Origin: Achromobacter arsenitoxydans SY8 | GTDB taxonomy: Bacteria > Pseudomonadota > Gammaproteobacteria > Burkholderiales > Burkholderiaceae_B | Length of the DNA: 64,000 bases | Assembly: GCF_000236785.1 (NCBI RefSeq) | Contig: NZ_AGUF01000104.1 | Span: 1-64,000, forward strand | Direction of reading: 5' to 3' | In this document: in pieces, positions 48,068 to 57,635 of the stretch | Layout of the letters: every line of letters starts with the position of its first letter | How positions within the stretch are numbered: position 1 is the first letter of the stretch | The notes under the pieces: generated by a model | What the model saw: the letters and a program-made list of their open reading frames with translations, nothing else | Told to the model about the DNA's origin: nothing | Databases searched by the model: none | Made by a program: the position numbers and the translations under genes

Positions 48068-49971
48068 TGGACGCCCGGCTGCTGGACTACTACAACCGCG
48101 AGTTGGTGTATCTGCGCGAGCTGGGCGCGGAATTTGCGCAGGCCCATCCCAAGGTTGCCGGGCGCCTGGGCATGAACGCCACCGAGGTGGCGGACCCCTA
48201 TGTCGAGCGTTTGCTTGAGGGGTTCAGCTTCCTCACCGCGCGCATACAGATGAAGATGGATGCGGAGTTCCCGCGCTTTTCCCAGCGCCTGCTGGAAGTG
48301 GTGTATCCGAACTATCTCGCGCCCACGCCCGCGATGGCCATCGTGCAGTTTTCCCCCAGCATGAACGAGGGCACTCTGGCCAAGGGTTTCGAATTGCCGC
48401 GCGGCACGCTGCTGCGCGGCCGCGTGCCACGCGGAGAGCAGACGCCGTGCGAGTTCACGACAGGTCATGCTGTTCGGCTGTGGCCCCTGCAGGTGACGCA
48501 GGCGGAATTCACCGCTGCTCCGCAGGACTTGCCGCTGGCGCGATTGGGGCTCGGGGGACGCGCCGCGCGTGTACTGAGCGCGTTGCGCATACGGCTGCAG
48601 GTGGGCGGCGGTCAGCGGCTGGAAGATCTGAATCTCGATCAGCTGGTTTTTCACCTGAGCGGCCAGGACCTGCAGATGCAGCGCCTGCTGGAAGTGATTA
48701 TGGGGCACACGGTGGCGGTGCTGGGACACGACGCGGCGCGTCCTGTCGGGTGGATCAGCCGCTTGCCGGCCAGTGCGATCCGCCATGAGGGTTTCGCGGA
48801 CGATCAGGCGCTCTTGCCGGGCGATGCGCGGGTGTTCCAAGGGTATCGGCTGCTGCAGGAGTACTTTGCGTTTGCGCAGCGTTACCTGTTCTTCAGCATC
48901 AACGGACTGAAGACGGGATTGCGCAGCCGCACCCAAGCGTCGGGGCCGCAAGGCGACACGCGCGAGTTCGAGTTGACCCTGCTGTTCTCGGCGGCGGCGC
49001 CGGAACTGGAGGGGGCGATTGAGGCGAGCAACCTCGCCCTGCATTGTGCGCCGGTGATCAATCTTTTCCCCAAGCTGGCCGACCGTGTTGCGGTGACGCC
49101 GCGGACATCGGAGTATCACGTGGTGGTGGACCGCAGCCGTCCGCTGGACTACGAGGTGTTCGGAGTGACCCGCGTGACCGGTCACGCAAGCGCGCAGCGG
49201 CAGGAGCAGGAGTTTCGCCCTTTCTACGGATCGCTGGGCAGCGATCCGGATGACTACGGCGCGTATTTCTCGGTGCGCCGCGAGCCGCGCCTGATTTCCG
49301 ATACGGCGCAGCGAAACGGCACGCGGACGGGCTATACGGGCAGCGAGGTCTTTGTGTCGCTGGTGGACAGGCAGGAGGCGCCATTTTCCGGCCAGTTGCG
49401 CCACCTGACGCTGGAAACGTTGTGCTCGAACCGGGACATGGCGATGCTGCTGCCCCTGGGAACCGAGACGGATATGACGTTGCGCGTGTCGGCGCCGGTG
49501 CGTGCGGTAAAGGTCCTGCATGGACCCACGCGCCCCAGTCCCGCATTGGCCGAGAACGCCGCGACCTGGCATTTGATCAGCCACCTCGGGCTGAACTATC
49601 TGAGCCTGACGGATCTGGATGCAGAGGAGGGCGCGCAGACGCTGCGCGAGATGCTGCACGTGTACGGCAGTCTTGCGGATCCCGCGTTGCGCAAGCATAT
49701 CTCCGGATTGCGGCACGTCAGCGCCGTGCCCGTGCACCACCGCCTTCCGGTTCCGGGCCCCATTGTGCATGGCCGTGGCGTGCGCATCTCGCTGCAAGTG
49801 GACGAGGCGGCATTCTCGGGCATCAGCCCTTATCTGTTTGGCGCAGTGCTTGAGCAGTTCTTTGCGCGCCACGTATCCATAAACATGATGTCGGAGCTGG
49901 TCCTGTCGACCCTGCAGCGCGGCGAAGTCGCCCGCTACAAGCCCCGCATGGGGCGCCGGCCCGCAGTCTAG
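48067..49971 (+). CDS. tssF: T6SS baseplate protein TssF
   Basis: TssF (VasA-type) is the largest baseplate wedge subunit. The 634 residues begin MDARLLDYYNRELVYLRELG and contain DPYVERLLEGFSFLTARIQM and RFSQRLLEVVYPNYLAPTPA, all strong TssF signatures. It overlaps tssE by one base. A DUF3540 gene, not tssG, follows. Confidence 0.96.
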   Translation: MDARLLDYYNRELVYLRELGAEFAQAHPKVAGRLGMNATEVADPYVERLLEGFSFLTARIQMKMDAEFPRFSQRLLEVVYPNYLAPTPAMAIVQFSPSMNEGTLAKGFELPRGTLLRGRVPRGEQTPCEFTTGHAVRLWPLQVTQAEFTAAPQDLPLARLGLGGRAARVLSALRIRLQVGGGQRLEDLNLDQLVFHLSGQDLQMQRLLEVIMGHTVAVLGHDAARPVGWISRLPASAIRHEGFADDQALLPGDARVFQGYRLLQEYFAFAQRYLFFSINGLKTGLRSRTQASGPQGDTREFELTLLFSAAAPELEGAIEASNLALHCAPVINLFPKLADRVAVTPRTSEYHVVVDRSRPLDYEVFGVTRVTGHASAQRQEQEFRPFYGSLGSDPDDYGAYFSVRREPRLISDTAQRNGTRTGYTGSEVFVSLVDRQEAPFSGQLRHLTLETLCSNRDMAMLLPLGTETDMTLRVSAPVRAVKVLHGPTRPSPALAENAATWHLISHLGLNYLSLTDLDAEEGAQTLREMLHVYGSLADPALRKHISGLRHVSAVPVHHRLPVPGPIVHGRGVRISLQVDEAAFSGISPYLFGAVLEQFFARHVSINMMSELVLSTLQRGEVARYKPRMGRRPAV

Positions 49972-50002
49972 CCCGCATCCCGCCACGACCAGGAGATTGA
50001 CC

Positions 50003-50659
50003 ATGACGTCCGCCGCAAGCTTGAGCCGAATGAGCTACGACCCGGTGCACCTGCTGGGCGAGGTGCTGCGCCGCGAACCCGACGGAGGGTATGCCGTGGC
50101 GTGCGATGGCCGGACGTGGTCCGCGCGTCCGGCTGCCAGCTGCCTGCTCGTTCCCCAGCCGGGCGACGAGGTGCTGATCAGCGGACCGGATCCGTCGCGG
50201 GTGTATCTGATCGCGGTCACCGTGCAGGCGGATCCCGGCCGCGCGACGCTGGAGACGCGAGGGGAGCTGGTCCTGCGCTCGCACGGCGCAAGCGTGCTGT
50301 TGCAGGGCGCGGACGAGGTCAGGTTGCAGGGAGGCGGCGCCGTGCGCGTGGAAGCGCCCGAGTACACGGTCGAGGCGCAAGACGAGCGCCATGTCTGCAA
50401 GCGCGTGCACGTGGTTGCGGAAAGCCTGCACGCCACCGTGGGAGAAACGAGGCTGACCGGCAGGACCTACGAAGCGGCGCTGGACAGGTTGACGGTCATG
50501 GCGCGCTTGTCGATGCGCAGCGTCGCCGAGGTGGAGCAGGTGCGCGCCGGGACCATCGACTACCAGGCCGGTCAGAGCGCACGCCTGCACGCGTCCTACA
50601 CGCTGGTGACAGGTTCCGACCTGGTGAAGGTGGATGCCAAGCAGATCCACGTGGGGTGA
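50003..50659 (+). CDS. DUF3540-type protein between tssF and tssG
   Basis: The function is unknown; DUF3540 proteins are found in T6SS loci. The 218 residues have an N-terminal OB-like portion (LVPQPGDEVLISGPDPSRVY) and a beta-rich C-terminal half of repeated T/V/R/E segments (TLETRGELVLRSHGASVLL, VEAPEYTVEAQDERHV). This half looks like a short beta-helix similar in style to the VgrG rod. No signal peptide or membrane segment. ATG 50003 is used because AGGAGA lies 6 bases upstream. It could be a spike or baseplate accessory. The DUF assignment is by recall. Confidence 0.65.
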   Translation: MTSAASLSRMSYDPVHLLGEVLRREPDGGYAVACDGRTWSARPAASCLLVPQPGDEVLISGPDPSRVYLIAVTVQADPGRATLETRGELVLRSHGASVLLQGADEVRLQGGGAVRVEAPEYTVEAQDERHVCKRVHVVAESLHATVGETRLTGRTYEAALDRLTVMARLSMRSVAEVEQVRAGTIDYQAGQSARLHASYTLVTGSDLVKVDAKQIHVG

Positions 50660-50663
50660 CGCG

Positions 50664-51770
50664 GTGGACGCCGTCGAACCCGTTGCCGATCCGCAAGTTC
50701 GGAATGCCGCAGAGTCTTCCGACGCGTATGCGCGCTGGTGGCGGGCGTTGGAGCGCGAACCTTACGGGCACGACCTGTTTCATGCCCTGCGCTGGATGGA
50801 CGCGCACTCGGGCGCGCGCAAGCCGCTGGGGCGCGATACCGTGGCGCGGCATGAGCCCGTGCGGCTGCGGCAGGAGCCGTCGCTGGCGTTCGCGCCGTCC
50901 ACCGTGGCGCGCGCCCAGGCAGCGCGCGGCGGCCGACCGGCCCAGCTGTCGATTTACGGCTTCGGGCTGTTCGGTCCCAATGGTCCGTTGCCGCTGCACC
51001 TGACCGAGTTCGCCCATGAACGCATGGCGCACTATGGCGACCGCACCCTTGCGGCGTTCGCGGACATTTTTCACCATCGGCTGATTCTGCTGTTCTATCG
51101 GGCGTGGGCCGACGCGCAGAGCACGGTCAGCCTGGATCGCAAGGAAGCGTCCTTCAGCCGATACATCGCCAGCCTGCTGCACATGGGCGAGCCGTCGATG
51201 CGTCGTCGCGATGCCGTGCTCGACCACGCGAAGTACTACATGGCTGGCCATTTGGTGCGCCAGACGCGCAACCCGGAAGGCCTCAAGCACATCCTGCAAT
51301 CGTTCTTTGGATTGCCCGTGAACATTTGCGAATTCGTGCCGCAGTGGATCCGCCTGGATCCGGACCAGCGGCTGGGTCTGGGCAATGCGGCCGGGCTGGG
51401 ACGCGACACGGTGCTGGGTGTTGCGGTGCGCGACGCGCAGCACAAGTTCCGCATCGAGATCGGCCCGTTGACGCAGGAGGACTATGCCAGCTTCCTGCCC
51501 GGGGGCACGAGAGCTCGCCAATTGACGCATTGGGTCCGGCAATACATCGGCGTGGAGCTGGCGTGGGAATTGCGGCCGGTCTTGAGCGCGGAACACGCTT
51601 GCGGATTGAAGCTGGGCGCATCCAGCCCGCTGGGCCTGTCGGCATGGCTTGGGCAGCGCAGACCGTCGCAAGGCGATGCGCGCGATCTGCTGCTGGACTA
51701 TGAACGCCGGGAACGAACTCCGGCGCGTGGCCGCGTGCCGGCCCAACCCTCTGGAACTTCACACGCGTGA
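50664..51770 (+). CDS. tssG: T6SS baseplate protein TssG
   Basis: TssG completes the TssEFGK wedge. The 368 residues (GTG start, VDAVEPVADPQVRN) contain the family segments YGHDLFHALRWMDAHSG, GFGLFGPNGPLPLHLTEFAH and RDTVLGVAVRDAQHKFRIEI. It starts 4 bases after the DUF3540 gene and overlaps clpV by 4 bases. Confidence 0.93.
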   Translation: MDAVEPVADPQVRNAAESSDAYARWWRALEREPYGHDLFHALRWMDAHSGARKPLGRDTVARHEPVRLRQEPSLAFAPSTVARAQAARGGRPAQLSIYGFGLFGPNGPLPLHLTEFAHERMAHYGDRTLAAFADIFHHRLILLFYRAWADAQSTVSLDRKEASFSRYIASLLHMGEPSMRRRDAVLDHAKYYMAGHLVRQTRNPEGLKHILQSFFGLPVNICEFVPQWIRLDPDQRLGLGNAAGLGRDTVLGVAVRDAQHKFRIEIGPLTQEDYASFLPGGTRARQLTHWVRQYIGVELAWELRPVLSAEHACGLKLGASSPLGLSAWLGQRRPSQGDARDLLLDYERRERTPARGRVPAQPSGTSHA

Positions 51771-54400
51771 ACGCGCCCAAAGCCATGTCGGATATCGGCC
51801 GCCTCGACCTCTTCGGAAAGCTCAACCCGCTGCTTTACCAGACGCTGGAAGGCGCCACGGCCTTCTGCAAGCTGCGGGGCAATCCCTATGTGGAGCTGGT
51901 CCATTGGCTGCATCAGATCCTGCAGGCGCAGGACAGCGACCTGCACCGCATCGCGCGCCGCTTCGAGATGGACTTTTCCCGGCTGCAGGCGGAACTGGTC
52001 GCCGAACTTGATCGCCTGCCGGCCGGCGCGGGGTCGGTATCCGATCTGTCCGAACATATCGACCATGCGGTTGAACGGGCTTGGGTTCTGGGGTCGCTGC
52101 GCTACGGCGCGGCCCGCATCCGCAGCGGCCATCTGCTGGCGGGCCTCGTCCGCACCTACGCCTTGCGTCATGTGCTGCTGGGCATGTCTGCGCAGTTTTC
52201 GCGTATCGCGCCGGACACGCTGCTCGAACATATGGGCGACATTTTGCGGGGGTCGCCCGAGGAGCCGGCCTCGACGGGCCTGTCGGACGACGGAGCGCCG
52301 GCAACGGCGCAGGATCGGGGCGGCGCGCTAGCCAGGTTCGCGGTAGACCTGACGGCCAAGGCGCGCGAGGGGGGGATCGATCCAGTTTCCGGCCGGGACG
52401 AAGAGATTCGCCAGCTTGTCGACGTGCTGATGCGGCGCAGGCAGAACAATCCGCTGCTTGCGGGGGAAGCCGGTGTCGGCAAGACCGCCGTGGTGGAAGG
52501 CTTGGCGCTGCGCCTGGCGTCGGGCGACGTGCCGCCGCCCTTGCGCGAGGTGTCGCTCTACCTGCTGGACATCGGCCTGCTGCAGGCGGGCGCGGGAATG
52601 AAAGGGGAGTTCGAGCAGCGGCTGCGCGGCGTGATCGACGAGGTGCAGTCCAGCGAACGTCCCATCGTGCTGTTCATCGACGAGATTCACACGCTGGTGG
52701 GGGCCGGCGGCGAGGCGGGAACGGGCGATGCGGCCAACCTGCTCAAGCCCGCGCTGGCGCGCGGCCAGTTGCGCACGATAGGCGCGACCACGTGGTCCGA
52801 ATACAAGAAATACATTGAGAAGGATCCGGCGCTGAGCCGCCGCTTCCAGCTGGTGCAGGTCCACGAACCGGACGAGGCGCGCGCGTTCGACATGTTGCGC
52901 GGCCTGGCGGACACCTTGCAGTCGCATCACGGCGTGGTGCTGCTGGACGAGGCCATCAACGCCGCGGTGACCCTGTCGCACCGCTATATTCCTGCCCGCC
53001 AGTTGCCCGACAAGGCGGTGGCGTTGCTGGACACCGCCTGCGCCCGCGTCGCGATCAGTCAGCATGCCGTGCCACCGGCCCTGGAGGATGCGCGCCGGCG
53101 CATTCAGGCACTCGAAATCACGCAGCGCATTGCCGGGCGCGAGCTCCGCCTGGGAGCGGGCGATGCTCAGCGTGTCGAGCGTCTGGCCATGGAGCGCGCC
53201 GAGGCCATTGAGGCAGAGCAGGCGCTGGCGGCGCAGTGGGAAGGCGAGCGGGAGCTTGCCGCGCGGGTCTTCGCGTTGCGTGCGGCGCTTGACCAGCAGG
53301 CGGGGCCAGATCAGGAGGAGACGCGGCAATCGCTTGCGCAGGCGGGAGCCGCGTTGGCGCGGAGCCAGTGCGAGACGGCGATGATCCATGCGTCCGTCGA
53401 CGCCGCGGCTGTGGCCTCGGTCGTGGCGGACTGGACCGGCATTCCCGTGGGGCGCATGGTTCGCGACGAAGCGCAGGCCGTCCTTGCCCTTGCGGATACC
53501 CTTGAGAAGCGGGTTATCGGCCAGCGCGCGGGCCTGGAGACGGTAGCGCGCCGCATCCAGACATCGCGGGCCCGACTGACGGATCCGGGCAAGCCGGTGG
53601 GCGTGTTTCTGCTGTGCGGACCCAGCGGCGTCGGCAAAACCGAGACCGCGCTGGCGCTGGCGGAAGCGCTGTACGGCGGTGAGCAGAACCTGATCGCCAT
53701 CAACATGAGCGAGTTCCAGGAGGCGCACACGGTGTCCACGCTCAAGGGCGCGCCGCCGGGCTATGTGGGCTATGGCGAGGGCGGCGTGCTGACCGAAGCG
53801 GTGCGCCGGCGCCCCTACAGCGTGGTTCTGCTGGACGAGGTCGAAAAGGCCCATGCAGACGTGCACGAGATGTTCTTCCAGGTCTTCGACAAAGGCTGGA
53901 TGGAGGACGGCGAGGGCCGCTACATAGATTTTCGCAACACCGTCGTCATCCTGACGTCCAACGTGGGCGCGGAACGTGTTGCCGCCTTGTGCCGGGACCC
54001 CGAGCTGATGCCGGACGCGCAGGGGCTGGCGGAGGCGCTGCGGGAACCGCTGCTGCAGGCCTTCCCTGCCGCGTTGCTGGGCAGGCTCGTCGCAGTGCCC
54101 TATGTTCCGCTATCCGATGCGATGCTGGCGCGCATCGTCGACCTGCAGTTCGAGCGGGTGCGCCGCCGGTTGCTGGAACACCATGGCATCGCGCTGGAGG
54201 TATCGCGCGAGGCGGTGGCGCTTGTAGCGGCTCGATGCACCGAGGTCGAATCGGGGGCGCGCATGGTCGACGCCATTCTTGCCAATACGGTGCTGCCGCA
54301 CATCAGCCGCGAGGTGTTGGGCGCGTCGATGCAAGAGCGCCGGCTGCAGCGCGTGGCGTTGTCCGCGGCCGACGGGGAGTTTCGTTATGAATATGCGTGA
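51767..54400 (+). CDS. clpV: T6SS sheath-recycling ATPase ClpV (TssH)
   Basis: ClpV disassembles contracted sheaths. The 877 residues have an N-terminal Clp-like domain (about 10-165, including [12 protein letters not shown]). Two AAA modules follow: Walker A1 GEAGVGKT at 233-240 and Walker A2 GPSGVGKT at 618-625. Other visible segments are the [14 protein letters not shown] region and the second-module pore-type motif [16 protein letters not shown] 51767 overlaps tssG; ATG 51785 is an alternative start. It ends 4 bases from the convergent FHA gene. Confidence 0.96.
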   Translation: MNAPKAMSDIGRLDLFGKLNPLLYQTLEGATAFCKLRGNPYVELVHWLHQILQAQDSDLHRIARRFEMDFSRLQAELVAELDRLPAGAGSVSDLSEHIDHAVERAWVLGSLRYGAARIRSGHLLAGLVRTYALRHVLLGMSAQFSRIAPDTLLEHMGDILRGSPEEPASTGLSDDGAPATAQDRGGALARFAVDLTAKAREGGIDPVSGRDEEIRQLVDVLMRRRQNNPLLAGEAGVGKTAVVEGLALRLASGDVPPPLREVSLYLLDIGLLQAGAGMKGEFEQRLRGVIDEVQSSERPIVLFIDEIHTLVGAGGEAGTGDAANLLKPALARGQLRTIGATTWSEYKKYIEKDPALSRRFQLVQVHEPDEARAFDMLRGLADTLQSHHGVVLLDEAINAAVTLSHRYIPARQLPDKAVALLDTACARVAISQHAVPPALEDARRRIQALEITQRIAGRELRLGAGDAQRVERLAMERAEAIEAEQALAAQWEGERELAARVFALRAALDQQAGPDQEETRQSLAQAGAALARSQCETAMIHASVDAAAVASVVADWTGIPVGRMVRDEAQAVLALADTLEKRVIGQRAGLETVARRIQTSRARLTDPGKPVGVFLLCGPSGVGKTETALALAEALYGGEQNLIAINMSEFQEAHTVSTLKGAPPGYVGYGEGGVLTEAVRRRPYSVVLLDEVEKAHADVHEMFFQVFDKGWMEDGEGRYIDFRNTVVILTSNVGAERVAALCRDPELMPDAQGLAEALREPLLQAFPAALLGRLVAVPYVPLSDAMLARIVDLQFERVRRRLLEHHGIALEVSREAVALVAARCTEVESGARMVDAILANTVLPHISREVLGASMQERRLQRVALSAADGEFRYEYA

Positions 54401-54404
54401 ACGG

Positions 54405-55166
54405 CTATCCGCCTTGGCCGCCGGTCGGCTTTTTCACGGAAGCCGGCCGCAGGAAGCCGCCGATTTCGCGCACGTGGTCGGAGGCGCTGTGGGTGTCCGC
54501 CGCGTCGCGGGGGCGTTCCAGAGCCTCGGATACGGGATGCGCCCGATGCCCGGCCAGCGGGTCGTGCACGGGCAGGGTGGAAGGCGTGGTGTCCTCGAAA
54601 ACGCTGGGTGGCCCATCGCTGGACACGTCGAACATCGCAAGCGGATCCACGGCCGGGCGGGACACCGCGGCGTCGCCTCGCGGCAGATGCTGCAAGGGAT
54701 CGTCGGGGTTGCGCGTCTGTGCGGATTCCAGGTCGAAGGGATGGACGGACACATCGGGCGCCGCGCCGACCGGCAGGGTGCCGGGTCCGATCAGGTCGCC
54801 GAAGATGTCGTCGTCGGGTGCGGCGGCCGGATGCGGCGGCTCGGCCGGTCCGATGCCTGCTTCCGCACGCAGCCGGTACGCGCCGATTTCCAGTTCGTCG
54901 CCGGGATTGATAGGCACTTCCTGGCCGGAAGGCACGACACGCCCGTTGACGCTGACGACGCTCATGGCGCTCAGGTTCTCCAGAAATGCGGCATCCGCGT
55001 CATTGAGGCGGATCGCCGCCTGCACGCGGCAGATCGTGCGGGTGGGGTCGGGCAAGGCGAGCTGGTTGTCAGGACTGCGGCCGACGGTGCCGCCGGGCGC
55101 CGCGAACTCGGCATGCAGGGGCTCGAATGCCGGATCGCCGGCGTGCTGGAACACGGTGAATTTCAT
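54405..55166 (-). CDS. tagH: FHA-domain protein of the T6SS
   Basis: This is a 253-residue protein with an N-terminal FHA domain (about 20-100) and a Pro/Asp-rich C-terminal part with no known fold. FHA proteins bind phosphothreonine and switch T6SS assembly after phosphorylation by a kinase. The conserved GR is at Gly29-Arg30, but the usual Ser-Arg-x-His is Cys46-Arg47-Val48-Gln49, while Asn74-Gly75 is present. So two positions that help phosphothreonine binding are changed. It is convergent with clpV and co-directional with the TssQ-like gene. Confidence 0.83.
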   Translation of the reverse strand: MKFTVFQHAGDPAFEPLHAEFAAPGGTVGRSPDNQLALPDPTRTICRVQAAIRLNDADAAFLENLSAMSVVSVNGRVVPSGQEVPINPGDELEIGAYRLRAEAGIGPAEPPHPAAAPDDDIFGDLIGPGTLPVGAAPDVSVHPFDLESAQTRNPDDPLQHLPRGDAAVSRPAVDPLAMFDVSSDGPPSVFEDTTPSTLPVHDPLAGHRAHPVSEALERPRDAADTHSASDHVREIGGFLRPASVKKPTGGQGG

Positions 55167-55193
55167 GACTGTCTCCCTGGCGCCCGGCGCGCC

Positions 55194-55565
55194 TTATCTG
55201 GTCTGGGCCGCCTTGGCCGACTCGAATGCCGGGCCCCACTGGGGATGGCCGGACTCGTTGGGGGCAAGTTGGAACGACGGCTGCAGGGCCAGGATCTGCG
55301 TGAAGCTGTCTTCGCAGAGCTGGCGATAGCCGGTGACGCAATAGCTGAAGGCTTGAAGCTTCAAGGCTTCCACCCGCATGGGCCTGGGTGCGGAACTCAG
55401 GGCGTCGGATGTTGCCACCGTGCGCACCACGTCGCCGAATCGGCTGGCCGCGTACTCGTCCCGGACCTGCTGCAAGGCGTCGGTGGCTTGGGGCGACGGC
55501 GTGGATGCACAGGCGGCGAGCATGGCAAGGAGCGACATCAGGCTGATACGGACGGACGATTTCAT
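55194..55565 (-). CDS. tssQ: TssQ-type T6SS-associated lipoprotein
   Basis: A lipoprotein of 123 residues. It has a signal peptide with lipobox LAAC (MLAACASTP near residue 18) and a helical mature part (LQQVRDEYAASRFGDVVRTV). The latter recalls TPR-like repeats. It lies divergently 118 bases from tssJ and 27 bases ahead of the FHA gene. It resembles the TssQ-family proteins known beside T6SS loci. Whether it forms a second outer-membrane anchor is an inference. Confidence 0.7.
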   Translation of the reverse strand: MKSSVRISLMSLLAMLAACASTPSPQATDALQQVRDEYAASRFGDVVRTVATSDALSSAPRPMRVEALKLQAFSYCVTGYRQLCEDSFTQILALQPSFQLAPNESGHPQWGPAFESAKAAQTR

Positions 55566-55683
55566 GGGGCGGGTCTGCCGGTTGCGGAGCGCGAGGCGCG
55601 AGTCTGCAACCGATGATAGCGGGCCAGCGCCGCAGTGTTGCGTCGTGGCGTAACAGACGTGTGTACTTTATTTCCGGAGTCTT

Positions 55684-56262
55684 ATGAACGCGCTACTTCA
55701 ACGATCGGATTTGAGAAGAAGCCCTGCAGGCAGGCTCATGCGGCAAGGCGCGCGGGTCGCCGCGGGCGTGGCGGCCGGGGCGTTGCTTGCAGGATGCTCG
55801 TCGACGGCAAAGGTGGTGCCTGCGCCCTATGCGATTGAACTGCGCGCGGATCCCAAGGTGAATTTGAATGCCAGCGGCCGGCCCTCTCCCGTGCAGGTGA
55901 CCGTCTACGAACTGAAGTCCGCAAGGGCCTTCGAATCCAGCGACTTCTTCACTTTGCAGGCCGATGCGCGCGCGGCGCTGGGCGCGGAACTGCTCAACAC
56001 AGAGCAGGTGATCCTGAAACCGGGCGAGACGAAGGTGCTCAGATACGCCGGGAATCCCGAGGCGCGCGTGGTGGGCGTGGTAGCCGCTTATCGGGATCTG
56101 GAGCAGAGCAAGTGGCGCCTGCTGGTGTCTCTGCCCGAGCCCCAGAACACCAACATCTACAAGGTCTGGCAGCTTTCGCCGAACGAGGAAACGGTGAAAG
56201 TCGCGGTCGCGCGCAGCGGCTTGCAGGAAGTGGATCGCAGCCGGTCGTGGTGGCCATTCTAG
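55684..56262 (+). CDS. tssJ: T6SS outer-membrane lipoprotein TssJ
   Basis: TssJ anchors the TssLM complex to the outer membrane. The 192 residues carry a lipobox LLAGC near residue 38 and the conserved TssJ beta-sandwich region (PVQVTVYELKSARAFESSDF and ETKVLRYAGNPEARVVGVVA). ATG 55684 has GGAG at 4-base spacing but gives a long n-region; ATG 55738 would give a more normal signal peptide of about 23 residues. Confidence 0.93.
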   Translation: MNALLQRSDLRRSPAGRLMRQGARVAAGVAAGALLAGCSSTAKVVPAPYAIELRADPKVNLNASGRPSPVQVTVYELKSARAFESSDFFTLQADARAALGAELLNTEQVILKPGETKVLRYAGNPEARVVGVVAAYRDLEQSKWRLLVSLPEPQNTNIYKVWQLSPNEETVKVAVARSGLQEVDRSRSWWPF

Positions 56263-56280
56263 AAACAGGAAAAGAGAACC

Positions 56281-57621
56281 GTGACGATGGTGAGCAAGGA
56301 CAAGGTGGTCTGGTCGGAGGGCATGTTCCTGCGGCCCCAGCATTTCCAGCAGTTCGAGCGTCATCTGCTGCATGCCGCGCAGCAGCGCGCGGCCGCGGGG
56401 CAGGGATTCTTTTGGGGATTCAGCCATCTGTCGCTGGACCGCGACGCGCTGGCGGTCGGCAAGCTGGTGCTGACGCAGGCGCGCGGGGTGATGCCCGACG
56501 GCACGCCGTTCGATTTCTCCGAGCCGGACGCCGCGCCCGCGGCGTTCGAGGTGCCCGCGCAGATGCGCGATGCACGCGTCGTGCTGGCGGTGCCGCGCTT
56601 GCGCCCCGGCGCTACGGACGTCGTCTATGAGGGCGAGGAAGACTCGCTGGCGCGCTATCTGGTGCACGAAGCCGAATTGGAAGACACCGGCTCCGTGGGG
56701 CTGGAACCCGCGCTGCTGCAATTGGGGCGGCTGCGGCTTCGCCTGATGAAGGAAGACGACCTTACCGATGACTGGCTGGGCCTGGGAGTGGCGCGCGTGG
56801 CCGAGCGCCGGTCGGACAACCGGGTGGTGCTGGACGAGGGCTATGTGGCGCCCTGGCTGGCGGCGGGAGAACACCCTGTCCTGCGCGGACTCGCGCACGA
56901 GTTGTACGGCATGCTCGATGCCCGCGGCCAGGCCCTCTCCCAACGCCTGTCGCAGCCCGGCCGGGGGGGCGTCTCCGAAGTTTCCGATTTCATGCTGCTG
57001 GAGACGGTCAATCGTTACGTGGGCGCCCTGTGGCACGCGCGCCAGTGTCCGGCGCTGCATCCTGAACGGCTGTTCCACGACTGGCTCATGCTGGCCTGCG
57101 ATCTGGCCACATTCACGTCCGCCACGCGGCGGCCGGACGTGCTGCCCGCGTATGAGCACGATGATCTGCAGGCCAGCTTTGCGCCCTTGATGGAAGAGCT
57201 GCGCCGTTCGCTGTCCGCAGTGCTGGAGCAGCGCGCCTTGCAGATTGCGTTGCAGGACAGGGGCCAAGGCGTCCGGGTGGCGCAGATCCAGGACGCGGAC
57301 CTGTTGCGCACGGCCGGCTTCGTGCTTGCTGTCCAGGCGGATCTGCCCACGGATACGGTGCGGACGCGCTTTCCCGCGCAGGTCAAGATCGGCCCGGTCG
57401 AACGCATCCGCGACCTGGTGCATTTGCAGCTTCCGGGCGTGGCGGTGCGTCCGCTGCCGGTGGCGCCGCGTCAGATCCCATACAGCGCGGGACACGTTTA
57501 TTTCGAGTTGGACAAAGACGGCGAGTTCTGGAAGCAGCTCGAGCGCACGGGCGCGCTGGCGCTGCACCTGGCCGGTGATTTCCCAGGGCTGACGATGGAG
57601 TTCTGGGCATTGCGCGATTGA
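56281..57621 (+). CDS. tssK: T6SS baseplate protein TssK
   Basis: TssK is a trimeric adaptor connecting the baseplate to the membrane complex. The 446 residues begin near DKVVWSEGMFLRPQHFQQFE, a universal TssK start. They contain SDFMLLETVNRYVGALWHAR and HPERLFHDWLMLACDLATF. GTG 56281 and ATG 56287 are two codons apart; either is possible. Confidence 0.96.
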   Translation: MTMVSKDKVVWSEGMFLRPQHFQQFERHLLHAAQQRAAAGQGFFWGFSHLSLDRDALAVGKLVLTQARGVMPDGTPFDFSEPDAAPAAFEVPAQMRDARVVLAVPRLRPGATDVVYEGEEDSLARYLVHEAELEDTGSVGLEPALLQLGRLRLRLMKEDDLTDDWLGLGVARVAERRSDNRVVLDEGYVAPWLAAGEHPVLRGLAHELYGMLDARGQALSQRLSQPGRGGVSEVSDFMLLETVNRYVGALWHARQCPALHPERLFHDWLMLACDLATFTSATRRPDVLPAYEHDDLQASFAPLMEELRRSLSAVLEQRALQIALQDRGQGVRVAQIQDADLLRTAGFVLAVQADLPTDTVRTRFPAQVKIGPVERIRDLVHLQLPGVAVRPLPVAPRQIPYSAGHVYFELDKDGEFWKQLERTGALALHLAGDFPGLTMEFWALRD

Positions 57622-57635
57622 GCGCGGAGACGGAT

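Noticed and set aside
47938-50004. 688-codon minus-strand frame opposite tssF
   Set aside because: This is an antisense shadow: tssF is conserved along its whole length and the shadow product is compositionally biased.
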